NCBI GenBank assembly: GCA_937924335.1
Contig: CALDWW010000010.1
Location: 1 to 64,000 of the forward strand
DNA length: 64,000 nt
Source of the DNA: an uncultured Gammaproteobacteria bacterium
GTDB lineage: Bacteria; Pseudomonadota; Gammaproteobacteria; Steroidobacterales; XN24
Direction of reading: 5' to 3'
Shown here: piece after piece, positions 50,585 to 60,814 of the stretch
How positions within the stretch are numbered: position 1 is the stretch's first letter
Layout of the letters: the number at the start of each line of letters is the position of its first letter
Translations under genes and position numbers: made by a program
Notes under the pieces: model-generated
Told to the model about the DNA's origin: nothing
Database searches by the model: none
Seen by the model: the letters and a program-made list of their open reading frames with translations, nothing else

Positions 50585-52771
50585 ATGAGAATCCTCCTCT
50601 CCCTTCTGCTGGCGCTCGTTGCGACCGGGTTTGCTTACGGCCAGGAACCGGACCTGTTGCCGCCCGAGCAGGCGTTCCGGTTCGAGGTGTCCGCCGGGCA
50701 GGATGTCATCACCGTCGAGTGGGATGCGGCCGATGGCTACTACCTGTACCGGAAGCGGTTTGGTTTCCAGAGTCAGACGCCCGGACTTCCTCTTGGCGAG
50801 CCCCGATTCCCCGAGGGCGAGACTCATGAAGACGAATTCTTCGGCCGCATGGAGATCTACCGGGGTCAATTCAGCATCGATATTCCCGTCACCCGGTCGA
50901 CCACGGCGGGCGAGTCGCTACAGCTGGAGATCCGCTCCCAGGGCTGTGCCGACATCGGTCTGTGCTATCCGCCGCAGACGTGGACACGCGAAGTAATACT
51001 GCCCCCGGCGGAGCCGTCCGGGAAGCAAGACCTCCTGTCGCTGATCGCTGCGCCTGGCGGCGGAGAAGAGTTTCTGCCGCCTGATGAAGCCTTCCGATTC
51101 TCGGCCGAGGCGGTCAATCGCGGCTGGATCGAATTGAATTGGCAGATCGCGGACGGCTACTACCTGTACCGCCACAGCCTTGAGTTCCTGACCCTGGACG
51201 AGGCTCAATCGATCGGCGAACCGCTTATCCCGGAAGGGAAACGCAAGCAGGACGAGTTCTTCGGCGAGGTCGAGGTCTACTATCGCGAACTCAGCATCCG
51301 GTTGCCGGTGGCGCTGGCCGGCAAACCGTCCCTCGAGCTTCAGGTTGGCTACCAGGGCTGCGCCGAGGATGGCATCTGCTATCCACCGATCAAGCGGGAC
51401 GTCAGCCTGAGGATGGACAATCTCCCGGTTGCCGACCCGGCCCCCGCCGCGTCGGCCCCGGTATCCGAACAGGACCGGCTGGCGACACTCATCCGCGATG
51501 GCGCGCTGCCCTGGGTGGTCGCTATGTTCTTCGGGTTCGGGCTGCTGCTGGCATTCACGCCGTGCGTGCTGCCGATGGTTCCGATCCTGTCCAGCATCAT
51601 CGTTGGCCACGGCTCGTCCATGAGTACCCGACGTGCATTCAGCCTCTCCCTGGTGTTCGTTCTGGCAATGTCCCTGACCTACACCGTCGCGGGTGTCGCT
51701 GCAGCCCTGCTGGGCCAGAATCTGCAGGCCGCCTTTCAGCACCCGCTGATCCTGATCGGATTCAGCGCCGTGTTTGTCGTGCTGGCGCTGGCCATGTTCG
51801 ACGTGTACGAGCTACAGATGCCCGCGGCGATCCAGACGCGTCTCACCGAGACCTCTCAGAAGCAGGCGGGCGGGACCCTCGTTGGCGCAGGCGTGATGGG
51901 CTTCCTGTCCGCTCTTATCGTGGGGCCGTGCGTGGCGGCACCGCTTGCCGCCGCCCTGATCGTGATCGGGCAAAGCGGTGACGCCGTGAGAGGTGGGTCG
52001 GCCCTATTTGCTCTCAGCCTCGGCATGGGGATGCCACTGCTGGCCTTCGGCGCCTCGGCCGGCAAGTTACTGCCAAAGGCGGGCGCGTGGATGGAGGCGG
52101 TCAAGAAATTCTTCGGGCTGCTATTGCTCGGAGTCGCCATATGGATGCTCGAGCGCATTATCCCGCCGGCAGCAACATTGGCCCTGTGGGGATTGCTGCT
52201 GCTCATGAGCGGCATCTTTATGGGCGCCCTGGACTCTCTGCAGCCGGGCGCTGCGACCGGCCGACGGCTGGGCAAGGGGTTGGGGCTCGTCGCACTGCTG
52301 TACGGCGTATTGCTACTCGTCGGCGCGGCCTCGGGTGGCTCTGATCCTTTCAGACCGCTGCAAGGCCTGATCGGGGAGCAATCGCAGACACAAAGCTTAA
52401 AGTTCACCTACGTAAAATCGAACTCTGACCTGGATCGGCAACTGGCGGCGGCCGCTTCGAACGGACAGCTGGCGATGCTGGACTTCTATGCGGACTGGTG
52501 TGTCGATTGCAAGAAAATGGAGCGCTACACATTCGTCGAGCCGGCGGTGATCGCGTCTCTGGAGGGCATGGTCCTGCTCAAGGCCGACGTCACGGCAAAC
52601 GACGATCCGGACAAGAAGCTTCTGCAGCGATTCGGCATCTTCGGTCCGCCCACGATCGCCTTTTTCGGGCCTGACGGACGTGAAGTCCGGGCGTTCAGGC
52701 AGGTCGGATTTGCCTCGGCTGAGGAGTTCAGCGCTCACGTAGATCGATTCGTCGAGCAGGCCGGCCAATGA
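50585..52771 (+). CDS. dsbD: Thiol:disulfide interchange protein DsbD with duplicated N-terminal domain
   Basis: 728 aa, longer than the ~565 of E. coli. After a signal peptide (1-19) come two tandem copies of the periplasmic DsbD-alpha domain: residues ~22-140 and ~160-278. They share FRF, DGYYLYR, DEFFG and the redox motifs GCADIGLCYPP (Cys121, Cys127) and GCAEDGICYPP (Cys259, Cys265). Normally there is one. The membrane domain (~310-575) keeps FTPCVLPMVP (Cys327) and VGPCVAAPL (Cys449), and the C-terminal thioredoxin domain has DWCVDCKKM (Cys639, Cys642). It relays electrons from cytoplasmic thioredoxin to periplasmic DsbC-like or TlpA-like proteins. A TlpA-like gene overlaps its stop. Confidence 0.95.
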   Translation: MRILLSLLLALVATGFAYGQEPDLLPPEQAFRFEVSAGQDVITVEWDAADGYYLYRKRFGFQSQTPGLPLGEPRFPEGETHEDEFFGRMEIYRGQFSIDIPVTRSTTAGESLQLEIRSQGCADIGLCYPPQTWTREVILPPAEPSGKQDLLSLIAAPGGGEEFLPPDEAFRFSAEAVNRGWIELNWQIADGYYLYRHSLEFLTLDEAQSIGEPLIPEGKRKQDEFFGEVEVYYRELSIRLPVALAGKPSLELQVGYQGCAEDGICYPPIKRDVSLRMDNLPVADPAPAASAPVSEQDRLATLIRDGALPWVVAMFFGFGLLLAFTPCVLPMVPILSSIIVGHGSSMSTRRAFSLSLVFVLAMSLTYTVAGVAAALLGQNLQAAFQHPLILIGFSAVFVVLALAMFDVYELQMPAAIQTRLTETSQKQAGGTLVGAGVMGFLSALIVGPCVAAPLAAALIVIGQSGDAVRGGSALFALSLGMGMPLLAFGASAGKLLPKAGAWMEAVKKFFGLLLLGVAIWMLERIIPPAATLALWGLLLLMSGIFMGALDSLQPGAATGRRLGKGLGLVALLYGVLLLVGAASGGSDPFRPLQGLIGEQSQTQSLKFTYVKSNSDLDRQLAAAASNGQLAMLDFYADWCVDCKKMERYTFVEPAVIASLEGMVLLKADVTANDDPDKKLLQRFGIFGPPTIAFFGPDGREVRAFRQVGFASAEEFSAHVDRFVEQAGQ

Positions 52772-53295
52772 ACGCCAGGCAGGTCCTTTTCGGCGTCGTG
52801 CTTGCATTGGCCTCGGGCGTCGGTGGCTACTTCGCCTATGACGCCGCCCGGACGAGCAACAAGGACACGTCCGTATCGGCCACAGCAGCACTCCCGGACT
52901 TCTCCTTGCCCGACATCGGCGGCCTCCTCCGTCAGTCGTCGGAGTGGGAGGGCAAGGTCCGGGTCGTCAATTTCTGGGCGACCTGGTGTCCGCCGTGCCG
53001 CCGCGAGATCCCGCTCCTGATCCAACTACAGTCGGAGTACGGTGGCGACCTCCAGATCATCGGCATCGCAATCGACGACATGCAGGCCGTCCGGGATTAC
53101 GCGGCCACGACCGGATTCAACTATCCGGTCCTCGTCGGTCAGCAGGAGGCCGTGGAGCTCGGCAACCAGGTACTCCAGGATTGGATCGGGTTGCCGTTCA
53201 CCGCGTTCGTGAACAGCGAAGGCAAGGTACTTCGAGTCCATGTGGGTGAGTTGCATCGCCAGCAAGCCGACAAGTTCTTGCGCGAAATCTTCTGA
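52768..53295 (+). CDS. TlpA/ResA-like periplasmic thioredoxin
   Basis: 175 aa, ATG overlapping the dsbD stop (ATGA). N-terminal hydrophobic helix ([19 protein letters not shown]) as a membrane anchor, then [14 protein letters not shown] with the WCPPC active site. It probably receives electrons from the neighbouring DsbD, as in cytochrome c maturation or copper insertion. The exact target cannot be named. Confidence 0.9.
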   Translation: MNARQVLFGVVLALASGVGGYFAYDAARTSNKDTSVSATAALPDFSLPDIGGLLRQSSEWEGKVRVVNFWATWCPPCRREIPLLIQLQSEYGGDLQIIGIAIDDMQAVRDYAATTGFNYPVLVGQQEAVELGNQVLQDWIGLPFTAFVNSEGKVLRVHVGELHRQQADKFLREIF

Positions 53296-53396
53296 AACGG
53301 ACGCGATTTACCGCTGAAAAGTCGCGAAAAGTAGCTAAACCTCTGGAAAAAGATTTACACTCCGTTGATATCTTTGTCGGCAACGGGGCCGGGGCG

Positions 53397-53846
53397 GTGT
53401 CCAATCTCCTCATCATCAACGGGCCAAATCTCAATCGCCTGGGAGAGCGGGAACCCGGCACCTACGGGACATCCACACTCGTCCAGATCGAGGCCCGCTG
53501 TCGCAGGGTTGCGGAAGAACTGGGTTGCGGCCTCGACGCTTACCAGAGCAATGCGGAACACGAGATCGTGGAACGCATCCATCAGGCTGCCCGGGATGGC
53601 GTCGCCTGCATCATCATCAATCCCGCCGCGTTCACACACACGAGCGTCGCGATCCGGGACGCGCTGCTGTCGGTCACCATCCCGTTTATCGAACTGCACT
53701 TGAGTAACACCAAAGCCCGGGAACCATTCCGGCACCACTCGTACCTGGCTGACGTAGCCCGCGGGACGATCGCGGGATTCGGACCGATTGGTTACGAACT
53801 GGCCGTCAGGGCCGCTGCGGACATCGCCGCGGACGACAGATCCTAG
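53397..53846 (+). CDS. aroQ: Type II 3-dehydroquinate dehydratase
   Basis: Shikimate pathway step 3. 149 aa with GTG start; [50 protein letters not shown] and VELHLSN-type [18 protein letters not shown] are diagnostic. accB begins 14 bases after its stop, an order common in gammaproteobacteria. Confidence 0.97.
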   Translation: MSNLLIINGPNLNRLGEREPGTYGTSTLVQIEARCRRVAEELGCGLDAYQSNAEHEIVERIHQAARDGVACIIINPAAFTHTSVAIRDALLSVTIPFIELHLSNTKAREPFRHHSYLADVARGTIAGFGPIGYELAVRAAADIAADDRS

Positions 53847-53860
53847 ACAAGGGAAGATCC

Positions 53861-54325
53861 ATGGATATTCGCAAGGTCAAGAAGCTGATCGAACTCCTGG
53901 AGGAATCTGGCATCTCTGAGATAGAGATCACAGAGGGCGAAGACGCGGTTCGAATCAGCCGTTATCCGCCACCGAGCCACTCGCAGCCGGCACCGCAGAT
54001 CGTCACCCAAGTCGCCACGCCCGGGCCGGGTCAAGCATCCGCCCCGATAGCGGCCGTGGCTGACGAAAGCATCGAGACTGCCCCGCCGGACGGGCATACC
54101 GTCACCGCACCGATGGTCGGCACGTTCTACACAGCGCCGGCGCCCGGCGCCAAAGCATTCGTCCAGGTCGGCAGCGAGATAGAAGTCGGAGACACGATCT
54201 GCATCATCGAGGCGATGAAAATGATGAATCAGATCGAAGCTGACAAGACCGGCCGGGTCGTGTCGATCCTCGTTGAGAACGGCGAGCCCGTCGAGTTCGG
54301 TCAACCGCTGTTCATCATCGAGTAG
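53861..54325 (+). CDS. accB: Biotin carboxyl carrier protein of acetyl-CoA carboxylase
   Basis: 154 aa. N-terminal [23 protein letters not shown] fits the family, followed by a Pro/Ala-rich linker (about residues 40-75), then the biotinyl domain with the lysine motif EAMKMM. It carries biotin between biotin carboxylase (accC, 11 bases downstream) and carboxyltransferase, feeding malonyl-CoA to fatty acid synthesis. Confidence 0.98.
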   Translation: MDIRKVKKLIELLEESGISEIEITEGEDAVRISRYPPPSHSQPAPQIVTQVATPGPGQASAPIAAVADESIETAPPDGHTVTAPMVGTFYTAPAPGAKAFVQVGSEIEVGDTICIIEAMKMMNQIEADKTGRVVSILVENGEPVEFGQPLFIIE

Positions 54326-54336
54326 GCGGCCCAAGC

Positions 54337-55677
54337 ATGCTGGACAAGATCGTCATCGCCAACCGTGGCGAAATCGCGCTCCGGATCCTGCGCGCCTGCC
54401 GCGAACTCGGGATCAAGACGGTCGCCGCTCACTCGGAGGCGGACCGTAGCCAGAAGCACGTGCTGCTGGCCGACGAGTCGGTCTGCATTGGCCCGGCCCC
54501 GTCAGCGGAGAGCTATCTGAACATGCCGGCCATCATCAGTGCAGCGGAAGTTACCGACGCCATGGCCATCCATCCCGGCTACGGTTTTCTGTCCGAGAAC
54601 GCCGACTTCGCCGAACGCGTGGAGAGGAGCGGTTTCACATTCATCGGACCGCGCTCCGAAACCATCCGCATCATGGGCGACAAAGTATCGGCCATACGCA
54701 CGATGAAAGCCGCCGGGATACCGTGCGTGCCCGGATCCGACGGGCCGCTGGGAGACGATCTCGAAGAGAACGTCCGACTCGCCAGAGACTTGGGTTACCC
54801 GGTCATCATCAAGGCTTCCGGTGGTGGCGGCGGGCGCGGCATGCGTGTCGTGCACACAGAGGCGACACTGCTGAATGCCATCATGGTCACCCGATCGGAA
54901 GCGCTGGCCGCCTTCGGCAATGAAACCGTCTACATGGAGAAGTTCCTGGAGCGGCCGCGGCACGTCGAATTCCAGGTCCTGGCCGACGGAAGCGGCAACG
55001 CGATACACCTGGGTGAACGCGACTGTTCGATGCAGCGCCGCCACCAGAAGGTCATAGAGGAGGCCCCCGCTCCGGGGATCACGGCGGAACAGCGGGCAGC
55101 GCTGGGAGCGAGATGCGTACGCGCCTGCCAGGAGATCAACTATTCCGGCGCCGGAACCTTCGAATTCCTGTATCAGGATGGCGAGTTCTTCTTCATCGAA
55201 ATGAACACGCGCGTGCAGGTAGAGCATCCGGTGACGGAGATGATCACCAGCGTCGACATCGTGCGCGAGCAGGTCAGGATTGCCGCCGGCGAGCCACTGG
55301 CCTGGTCGCAGGACGAAATTCAGATTCGCGGCCACGCCATGGAGTGCCGGATCAATGCGGAGGACCCCTCGAATTTCATGCCGTGTCCGGGGCCCATCAA
55401 CCAGTGGCATGCGCCTGGCGGACCCGGAGTCCGGATCGACACGCACATATACAATGGTTATGTCGTGCCGCCCTTCTACGACTCGATGATCGGCAAGGTG
55501 ATTACTCACGGCAACAATCGGGGCTCAGCGATCGCCAGGATGCAGCAGGCTCTGTCCGAAATGGTCGTTGAGGGCATCAAGACAAACATCCCGCTGCACC
55601 AGGAGATATTCAGTCACGGCGCCTTCAAGGCCGGGGGTACCGATATCCATTATCTTGAGAAGCGTCTCGGCCTGTAG
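54337..55677 (+). CDS. accC: Biotin carboxylase
   Basis: 446 aa ATP-grasp enzyme. [34 protein letters not shown], the glycine-rich [14 protein letters not shown] and [15 protein letters not shown] are intact. It carboxylates biotin on AccB; both genes form the classical accBC unit. Confidence 0.98.
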   Translation: MLDKIVIANRGEIALRILRACRELGIKTVAAHSEADRSQKHVLLADESVCIGPAPSAESYLNMPAIISAAEVTDAMAIHPGYGFLSENADFAERVERSGFTFIGPRSETIRIMGDKVSAIRTMKAAGIPCVPGSDGPLGDDLEENVRLARDLGYPVIIKASGGGGGRGMRVVHTEATLLNAIMVTRSEALAAFGNETVYMEKFLERPRHVEFQVLADGSGNAIHLGERDCSMQRRHQKVIEEAPAPGITAEQRAALGARCVRACQEINYSGAGTFEFLYQDGEFFFIEMNTRVQVEHPVTEMITSVDIVREQVRIAAGEPLAWSQDEIQIRGHAMECRINAEDPSNFMPCPGPINQWHAPGGPGVRIDTHIYNGYVVPPFYDSMIGKVITHGNNRGSAIARMQQALSEMVVEGIKTNIPLHQEIFSHGAFKAGGTDIHYLEKRLGL

Positions 55678-55696
55678 TCGGTAACTCCCCGCCCCG

Positions 55697-56575
55697 ATGC
55701 CCTGGATTCAGATCTCCATGCGGCTTGGCCATGCGCGTGCAGAGCAAGCGTCGCAGGACCTGTCAGAACTGGGAGCCGCCGCGGTCACGCTGGAGGACGC
55801 GGAGGACACCCCGGTGCTTGAGCCGGCCCCCGGCGCCACCCCACTGTGGCCGGACGTCATCGTCACCGCAATGTTCGAACTGGATCAGGGGCCCCTCATG
55901 GAACGGATCCGGCAGTTGCCCGCGTGGTCGGCGCGCAAGGGTTTCCAGGTCTCGGCTCTGCCGGACCGGGCCTGGGAGCGTGAATGGCTGAAAGACTTCC
56001 GGCCAATGCGTTTCGGGCGAAACCTGTGGGTGCTTCCCGGCGACTCGGCGACCCCGGACCCGGATGCCATCACCCTGCGCCTGGATCCGGGTCTGGCGTT
56101 TGGCACCGGAACCCATGCCACCACCGCTCTGTGCCTGGAATGGCTGGACGACCACCCCCCGGCCGGACTCAGAGTCGTAGACTATGGTTGTGGATCCGGC
56201 ATCCTCGGAATCGCGGCAGCACTGCTGGGCGCGGCATCAGTGATAGCGGTGGATAACGACCCGCAGGCGCTGACGGCGACTGTCGCAAACGCGCTCCGTA
56301 ATGGCGTCGGCGACATGATCACCGTCGGTCCGTCCACGGATACCCTGGCCCGGGCCGACCTGCTGCTTGCCAACATCCTGGCCGGGCCCCTTGCACAACT
56401 CGCGTCTGATTTCGCCCGGGCCATAGAGACCGGCGGCACAGTCGTCTTGTCGGGTATCCTTGCCGGGCAGGCGGACGAGGTCGCCACCGCCTACGAGCCC
56501 TGGTTCCTGATAGACGAGATCAGCGAACGGGATGGATGGGTGCGCATCTCGGCGCAGCGAAAGGAGACCGGCTGA
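55697..56575 (+). CDS. prmA: Ribosomal protein L11 methyltransferase
   Basis: 292 aa. It trimethylates L11. The SAM motif VVDYGCGSGILGIAAALLG and LLLANILAGPL are diagnostic; RLDPGLAFGTGTHATTALCLEWL is the usual mid-region. The stop is one base before the TTG start of the zinc-ribbon gene. Confidence 0.96.
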   Translation: MPWIQISMRLGHARAEQASQDLSELGAAAVTLEDAEDTPVLEPAPGATPLWPDVIVTAMFELDQGPLMERIRQLPAWSARKGFQVSALPDRAWEREWLKDFRPMRFGRNLWVLPGDSATPDPDAITLRLDPGLAFGTGTHATTALCLEWLDDHPPAGLRVVDYGCGSGILGIAAALLGAASVIAVDNDPQALTATVANALRNGVGDMITVGPSTDTLARADLLLANILAGPLAQLASDFARAIETGGTVVLSGILAGQADEVATAYEPWFLIDEISERDGWVRISAQRKETG

Positions 56576-56576
56576 C

Positions 56577-57821
56577 TTGTATACACAGTGCCCACAATGC
56601 GATTCGGTGTATCGCGTGACCGGCGCCCATCTGAAACAGGCGGGTGGGGAGGTCGTATGCGGCGAGTGCGGCGCACGCTTCGACGCCCTGGATCGGCTGA
56701 GCGATGTCTATCCGCAACCCGGGCAGCCTGCGATCCCGCTGTCGCCTGATGAGCCACAGCCGGAGGGCCTGATCGATGATCCCACAGCGGCCGACGCCAC
56801 GGCTGAGGATTCCGGCCAGGTGGTGGAACCCGCCGGGACAGCTGACCTGGCGGCTGACGACGAGGCCGTGCCCGATGAGGGCGCGGGGAGTCCGGAAGAC
56901 GGGGGGATCGAAACCGCAGACACGGAGACAGCCGGGACATCGGATGATTCGGCAGATGCGGGAGCCGAAGAAGCGAAGTCGGACGAGTCAGCCGCGAGAG
57001 ACGGTGTGGACGCCGATGACGAGGAATCGGAGAGCGAGGCCCCTGAGCGGGCAGAGGATGAATCCGTTGCCGAGCAGCAGGAGACGCAGCAGGCGGATGC
57101 CAGTGAAACCGACGACGAAGACCCCACCGTCAATCTGGACTCTACTGCCGAGGAGTTGTTCGCACTGGAGGAGCTGCCGCCCCAACAGATGCCGGAGATC
57201 GACAACCTGGAGTTCGCCGAGGGACTGCCCGTCGGCGAATTCTCCGCGGATGCGGTCGACAGCGAATCGCAGGACTCCGGCCCACCACCGGAATTGGCCC
57301 GTCAGGCGCAAGCCGAAGGCCGCAGTCGGCTGCGACCGTGGCTGATCGGGCTGGTCGTGGCGGTCCTGCTGGCGACGGGGGTCCACTCACAGCGCGGGGT
57401 CCTCATGCGATACCCGGCGCTCTCGCCCATCCTCGAGAACCTCTACTCTGCCCTCGGAATGTCCGCCAGTCCGGCATGGCAGATAGCCGCCTTCCGGATC
57501 GTCGACTCATCTGCATCCCTGGATGCGGCGGGAGATCTGCAGATTACGGTGCAGTTCGTCAATGAGGGGGATTTTCCACAGCCCTATCCCACTCTGCGGG
57601 TCAGCCTCGAGAACCGCTGGGGTGACGAGATCGGCAGCCGCGAACTTAGTCCGAGGTACTACGTTGAAAATCACGTCTCCGGAAGGCAATCGCTGCCGGG
57701 AGAAAGGGTCGAGGGTCGCGCCGTCATCAGCGAACCGGGCCTGGCGGCCGTCGGATTCAGACTTGACCTCTGTCTGCAGGACGAAACCGATCAGCCACGC
57801 TGCTTGTCCGAGCAGCCATGA
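56577..57821 (+). CDS. Zinc-ribbon DUF3426 membrane protein
   Basis: 414 aa from a TTG start supported by AAGGAG ten bases before. The N-terminal zinc ribbon has two CxxC knuckles (CPQCDSVY, CGECGARF), the MJ0042 type. Then a long acidic region (~60-230), rich in Asp, Glu, Ser and Ala, likely disordered. A transmembrane helix (~260-282, LIGLVVAVLLATGV) precedes a C-terminal DUF3426 domain (~320-414, VQFVNEGDFPQPYPTLRVSLENRWG). Position between prmA and dusB is conserved in gammaproteobacteria. Function unknown. Confidence 0.85.
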   Translation: MYTQCPQCDSVYRVTGAHLKQAGGEVVCGECGARFDALDRLSDVYPQPGQPAIPLSPDEPQPEGLIDDPTAADATAEDSGQVVEPAGTADLAADDEAVPDEGAGSPEDGGIETADTETAGTSDDSADAGAEEAKSDESAARDGVDADDEESESEAPERAEDESVAEQQETQQADASETDDEDPTVNLDSTAEELFALEELPPQQMPEIDNLEFAEGLPVGEFSADAVDSESQDSGPPPELARQAQAEGRSRLRPWLIGLVVAVLLATGVHSQRGVLMRYPALSPILENLYSALGMSASPAWQIAAFRIVDSSASLDAAGDLQITVQFVNEGDFPQPYPTLRVSLENRWGDEIGSRELSPRYYVENHVSGRQSLPGERVEGRAVISEPGLAAVGFRLDLCLQDETDQPRCLSEQP

Positions 57822-57884
57822 TGCTTCCCCTGGCCAGGCTCTGGCTTTAGTATCGTCGGCCCTGTCCTGAGCAGGCAGGAGACC

Positions 57885-58874
57885 ATGTCTCTCAAAATCG
57901 GCCAATACACTTTCTCGAGCAACGTCGGCCTGGCACCGATGGCCGGCGTCACCGACCTCCCCTTCCGTCAGTTGTGCCGGCGGCTGGGAGCCGGCGTCTG
58001 CCCGTCGGAAATGCTCACCTCGGATGTCCGCCTCTGGAACACCGCCAAGAGTCGCCGGCGGCTCGACCATGCTGGAGAGCCTGCGCCCGTCATCGTTCAG
58101 ATTGCGGGCGGCGAACCGGGGATGATGGCCGACGCAGCGGCCCGCGCCGTAGATGCCGGCGCGCAGATCATCGATATCAATATGGGCTGCCCGGCGAAAA
58201 AAGTCTGCCGCCGCTGGGCAGGCTCGGCTTTGCTCCGCGATGAAACTCTGGTGACAGACATCATTGCTGCTGTAGTCAGCGCGGCCCCCGTCCCGGTCAC
58301 CTTGAAGATGAGGACCGGCTGGGACAGTGACAACCGCAACGGCATCAGGATCGCCAGGCTGGCCGAGGAGATCGGCGTCGCGGCTCTGTCGGTACACGGC
58401 AGGACGCGGGCGGACATGTTCCGGGGCGATGCGGAATACGAGACGATCCGCAGGATAAAGTCCAGCGTTGCGATCCCGGTCCTGGCCAACGGAGACATCG
58501 ATTCGCCGCAGAAGGCCGCACAGGTTTTGGCCTCGACGGGGGCCGATGGATTACTGATCGGAAGAGCTGCCCAGGGTCGTCCGTGGGTGTTCCGGGAAGT
58601 CTCTCATTACCTTCGTCATGGAACGAATCTTGCCCCGCCGACAGTGGCCGAAGTACGTGATATCATGCTCGCCCACTTGGACAACCTCTACTCGTTTTAC
58701 GGCGAGTACACCGGGGTTCGGGTGGCCCGCAAGCATCTAACGTGGTACTGCCGCGCCCGTGTGGGAGCGGACGCTTTCAGGCATCGCGCGGTGCGGGCAG
58801 AGACCGCCGCAGAACAGCTGCGGATGGTAAGGAAATTCCTCGACCAGTCTCCGCAAGAAGAGCTGGCAGCATAG
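57885..58874 (+). CDS. dusB: tRNA-dihydrouridine synthase B
   Basis: 329 aa FMN enzyme reducing uridines in tRNA. GLAPMAGVTDLPFRQLC, INMGCPAKKVCRR with the active Cys, ALSVHGRTRADMF and GADGLLIGRAAQGRPW match the DusB class. It is followed after 21 bases by fis, the same pairing as in E. coli. Confidence 0.97.
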   Translation: MSLKIGQYTFSSNVGLAPMAGVTDLPFRQLCRRLGAGVCPSEMLTSDVRLWNTAKSRRRLDHAGEPAPVIVQIAGGEPGMMADAAARAVDAGAQIIDINMGCPAKKVCRRWAGSALLRDETLVTDIIAAVVSAAPVPVTLKMRTGWDSDNRNGIRIARLAEEIGVAALSVHGRTRADMFRGDAEYETIRRIKSSVAIPVLANGDIDSPQKAAQVLASTGADGLLIGRAAQGRPWVFREVSHYLRHGTNLAPPTVAEVRDIMLAHLDNLYSFYGEYTGVRVARKHLTWYCRARVGADAFRHRAVRAETAAEQLRMVRKFLDQSPQEELAA

Positions 58875-58895
58875 AGATCGGGAAGCACACGAGTC

Positions 58896-59165
58896 GTGAG
58901 CAAAGACAATAGTAAATTGGAAACCGCACGGGGCAGCAAGCCCCTGCACAAAGTCACGGAAGAGGCGCTCAAGAACTACTTCGCCAATCTGAACGGGCAC
59001 AAGCCCAACGAGCTGTACACGCTCGTTCTGAGTGAAGTCGAAGCGCCGCTGTTCAGGACGGTGATGAACTACACCGGCGGCAACCAGAGTCGTGCCGCGC
59101 AAATCCTGGGGATCAATCGCGGTACGCTACGCAAGAAACTCCGCACCTATGGTCTGCTAGGCTGA
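58896..59165 (+). CDS. fis: Nucleoid-associated protein Fis
   Basis: 89 aa (E. coli 98), starting with GTG. The C-terminal helix-turn-helix [20 protein letters not shown] is nearly identical to the family. It bends DNA and activates ribosomal and other growth-linked promoters; it stands downstream of dusB and upstream of purH, typical of gammaproteobacteria. Confidence 0.96.
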   Translation: MSKDNSKLETARGSKPLHKVTEEALKNYFANLNGHKPNELYTLVLSEVEAPLFRTVMNYTGGNQSRAAQILGINRGTLRKKLRTYGLLG

Positions 59166-59220
59166 CCCGGGGCCGCGCCCGACACCTTTGGGCGGACCGG
59201 GACACGTTGAGGGGCAAATT

Positions 59221-60783
59221 ATGTCGACCGTCAAGCGGGCGCTGATCAGCGTTTCCGACAAGAGTGGCGTGGTCGACTTCGCCGCTGCTCTGGTGGCTCA
59301 GGGTATCGAACTCCTGTCCACCGGGGGCACCGCGAGTCTTCTGCGGGAACATGACATTCCCGTCACCGACGTATCTGCGGTGACCGAGTTCCCGGAGATC
59401 ATGGCCGGACGCGTCAAGACCCTGCATCCGCGGATCCATGGCGGTCTGCTGGCCCGTCGCGGGATCGACGAGGAAGCCATGCAGGCCCACGCCATCCCCG
59501 CGATCGATCTCCTGATCGTCAACCTGTATCCGTTTCGGGAAACGATCGCCCGTCCGGACTGCCACCTCGAAGACGCGGTTGAGAATATTGACATCGGCGG
59601 CCCGGCCATGATCCGCGCGGCCGCCAAGAACCACGCCTGGGTGACGGTCGTCGTCGACCCGCAAGACTACGAGGGTATCCTCGATTCCTTACGGACCGCC
59701 GACGGTGAGATTCCGGCGGGCACAAAGAACCGCCTCGCTGCAAAAGCCTTCGCCCACACCGCCGCGTATGACGCCGCGATAGCGGATTACCTGTCCCGGC
59801 AGCCGGACTACGCGGGCGACGCACCGTTTCCACAGCACTACACGCCGTCATTCGACAAGAGAATGGACCTGCGCTACGGGGAGAATCCTCATCAGCAGGC
59901 GGCATTCTATGCCGACACGTCGGCGGGCCGCGGCATCGGCAGCGCGCGTTCCGTCCAGGGCAAGGCGCTGTCCTACAACAACATCGCTGACGCGGATGCA
60001 GCACTGGAGTGCGTGCGGCAATTCGACACGCCGGCCTGTGTCATCGTCAAACACGCGAACCCCTGCGGCGTGGCCACTGCGGCAACCATAGAGGACGCCT
60101 ACCAGAAGGCCTACTCGACTGACCCGACGTCTGCTTTCGGCGGCATCATCGCCTTCAATCGCCGCCTCGATGCAGCGACGGCCGGCAAGATCCTCGAGCA
60201 GCAGTTCGTGGAAGTCATACTGGCCCCGGATCTCGGTGACGGCGCGACCGAAGCATTGGCTGCCAAGAAGAACGTCCGGGTGCTTGTGACGGGAGATCTC
60301 GAATCATCAGCGCCAGACGGCCACGACATGAAACGGGTCGGCGGTGGCATCCTGATTCAGAGCCGCGACGATCTCATCGTCGGTCGCGAGAGTCTGGCCG
60401 TAGTGACCCGCCGGAAACCGAGCGACAGCGAGGTGGATGACCTGCTGTTCGCATGGAAGATCGTCAAGTATGTCAAATCGAATGCCATCGTCTTCGCCCG
60501 TGACGGTATGACCATCGGCGTCGGCGCAGGCCAGATGAGTCGGGTGTACAGCACCCGCATCGCGGCCATAAAGGCGGCAGACGCCGGGCTCGGCGTGGCA
60601 GGATCGGTGTTGGCTTCGGACGCCTTCTTCCCGTTCCGGGACGGCGTCGATGCGGGTGCCGAGCACGGCATCCGCGCCATCATCCAGCCAGGCGGCTCGG
60701 TCCGCGACGAGGAAGTTATCGGCGCGGCGGACGAGCATGATCTGGCGATGGTGTTTACCGGGGTCCGGCACTTCCGCCACTGA
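59221..60783 (+). CDS. purH: Bifunctional AICAR transformylase / IMP cyclohydrolase
   Basis: 520 aa, starting at [21 protein letters not shown]-terminal MGS-type cyclohydrolase domain (~1-190: [20 protein letters not shown]) and the C-terminal transformylase with [14 protein letters not shown], and KHANPCGVA. It catalyses the last two steps of IMP synthesis. purD begins 31 bases later. Confidence 0.97.
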   Translation: MSTVKRALISVSDKSGVVDFAAALVAQGIELLSTGGTASLLREHDIPVTDVSAVTEFPEIMAGRVKTLHPRIHGGLLARRGIDEEAMQAHAIPAIDLLIVNLYPFRETIARPDCHLEDAVENIDIGGPAMIRAAAKNHAWVTVVVDPQDYEGILDSLRTADGEIPAGTKNRLAAKAFAHTAAYDAAIADYLSRQPDYAGDAPFPQHYTPSFDKRMDLRYGENPHQQAAFYADTSAGRGIGSARSVQGKALSYNNIADADAALECVRQFDTPACVIVKHANPCGVATAATIEDAYQKAYSTDPTSAFGGIIAFNRRLDAATAGKILEQQFVEVILAPDLGDGATEALAAKKNVRVLVTGDLESSAPDGHDMKRVGGGILIQSRDDLIVGRESLAVVTRRKPSDSEVDDLLFAWKIVKYVKSNAIVFARDGMTIGVGAGQMSRVYSTRIAAIKAADAGLGVAGSVLASDAFFPFRDGVDAGAEHGIRAIIQPGGSVRDEEVIGAADEHDLAMVFTGVRHFRH

Positions 60784-60814
60784 CCGGGTCGGGCCTGAGA
60801 GCGAGGTGGGTACT

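Noticed and set aside
53296..53396. A sigma-70 promoter before aroQ
   Set aside because: TTTACA and TATCTT-like hexamers occur but with wrong spacing, so no promoter is claimed.
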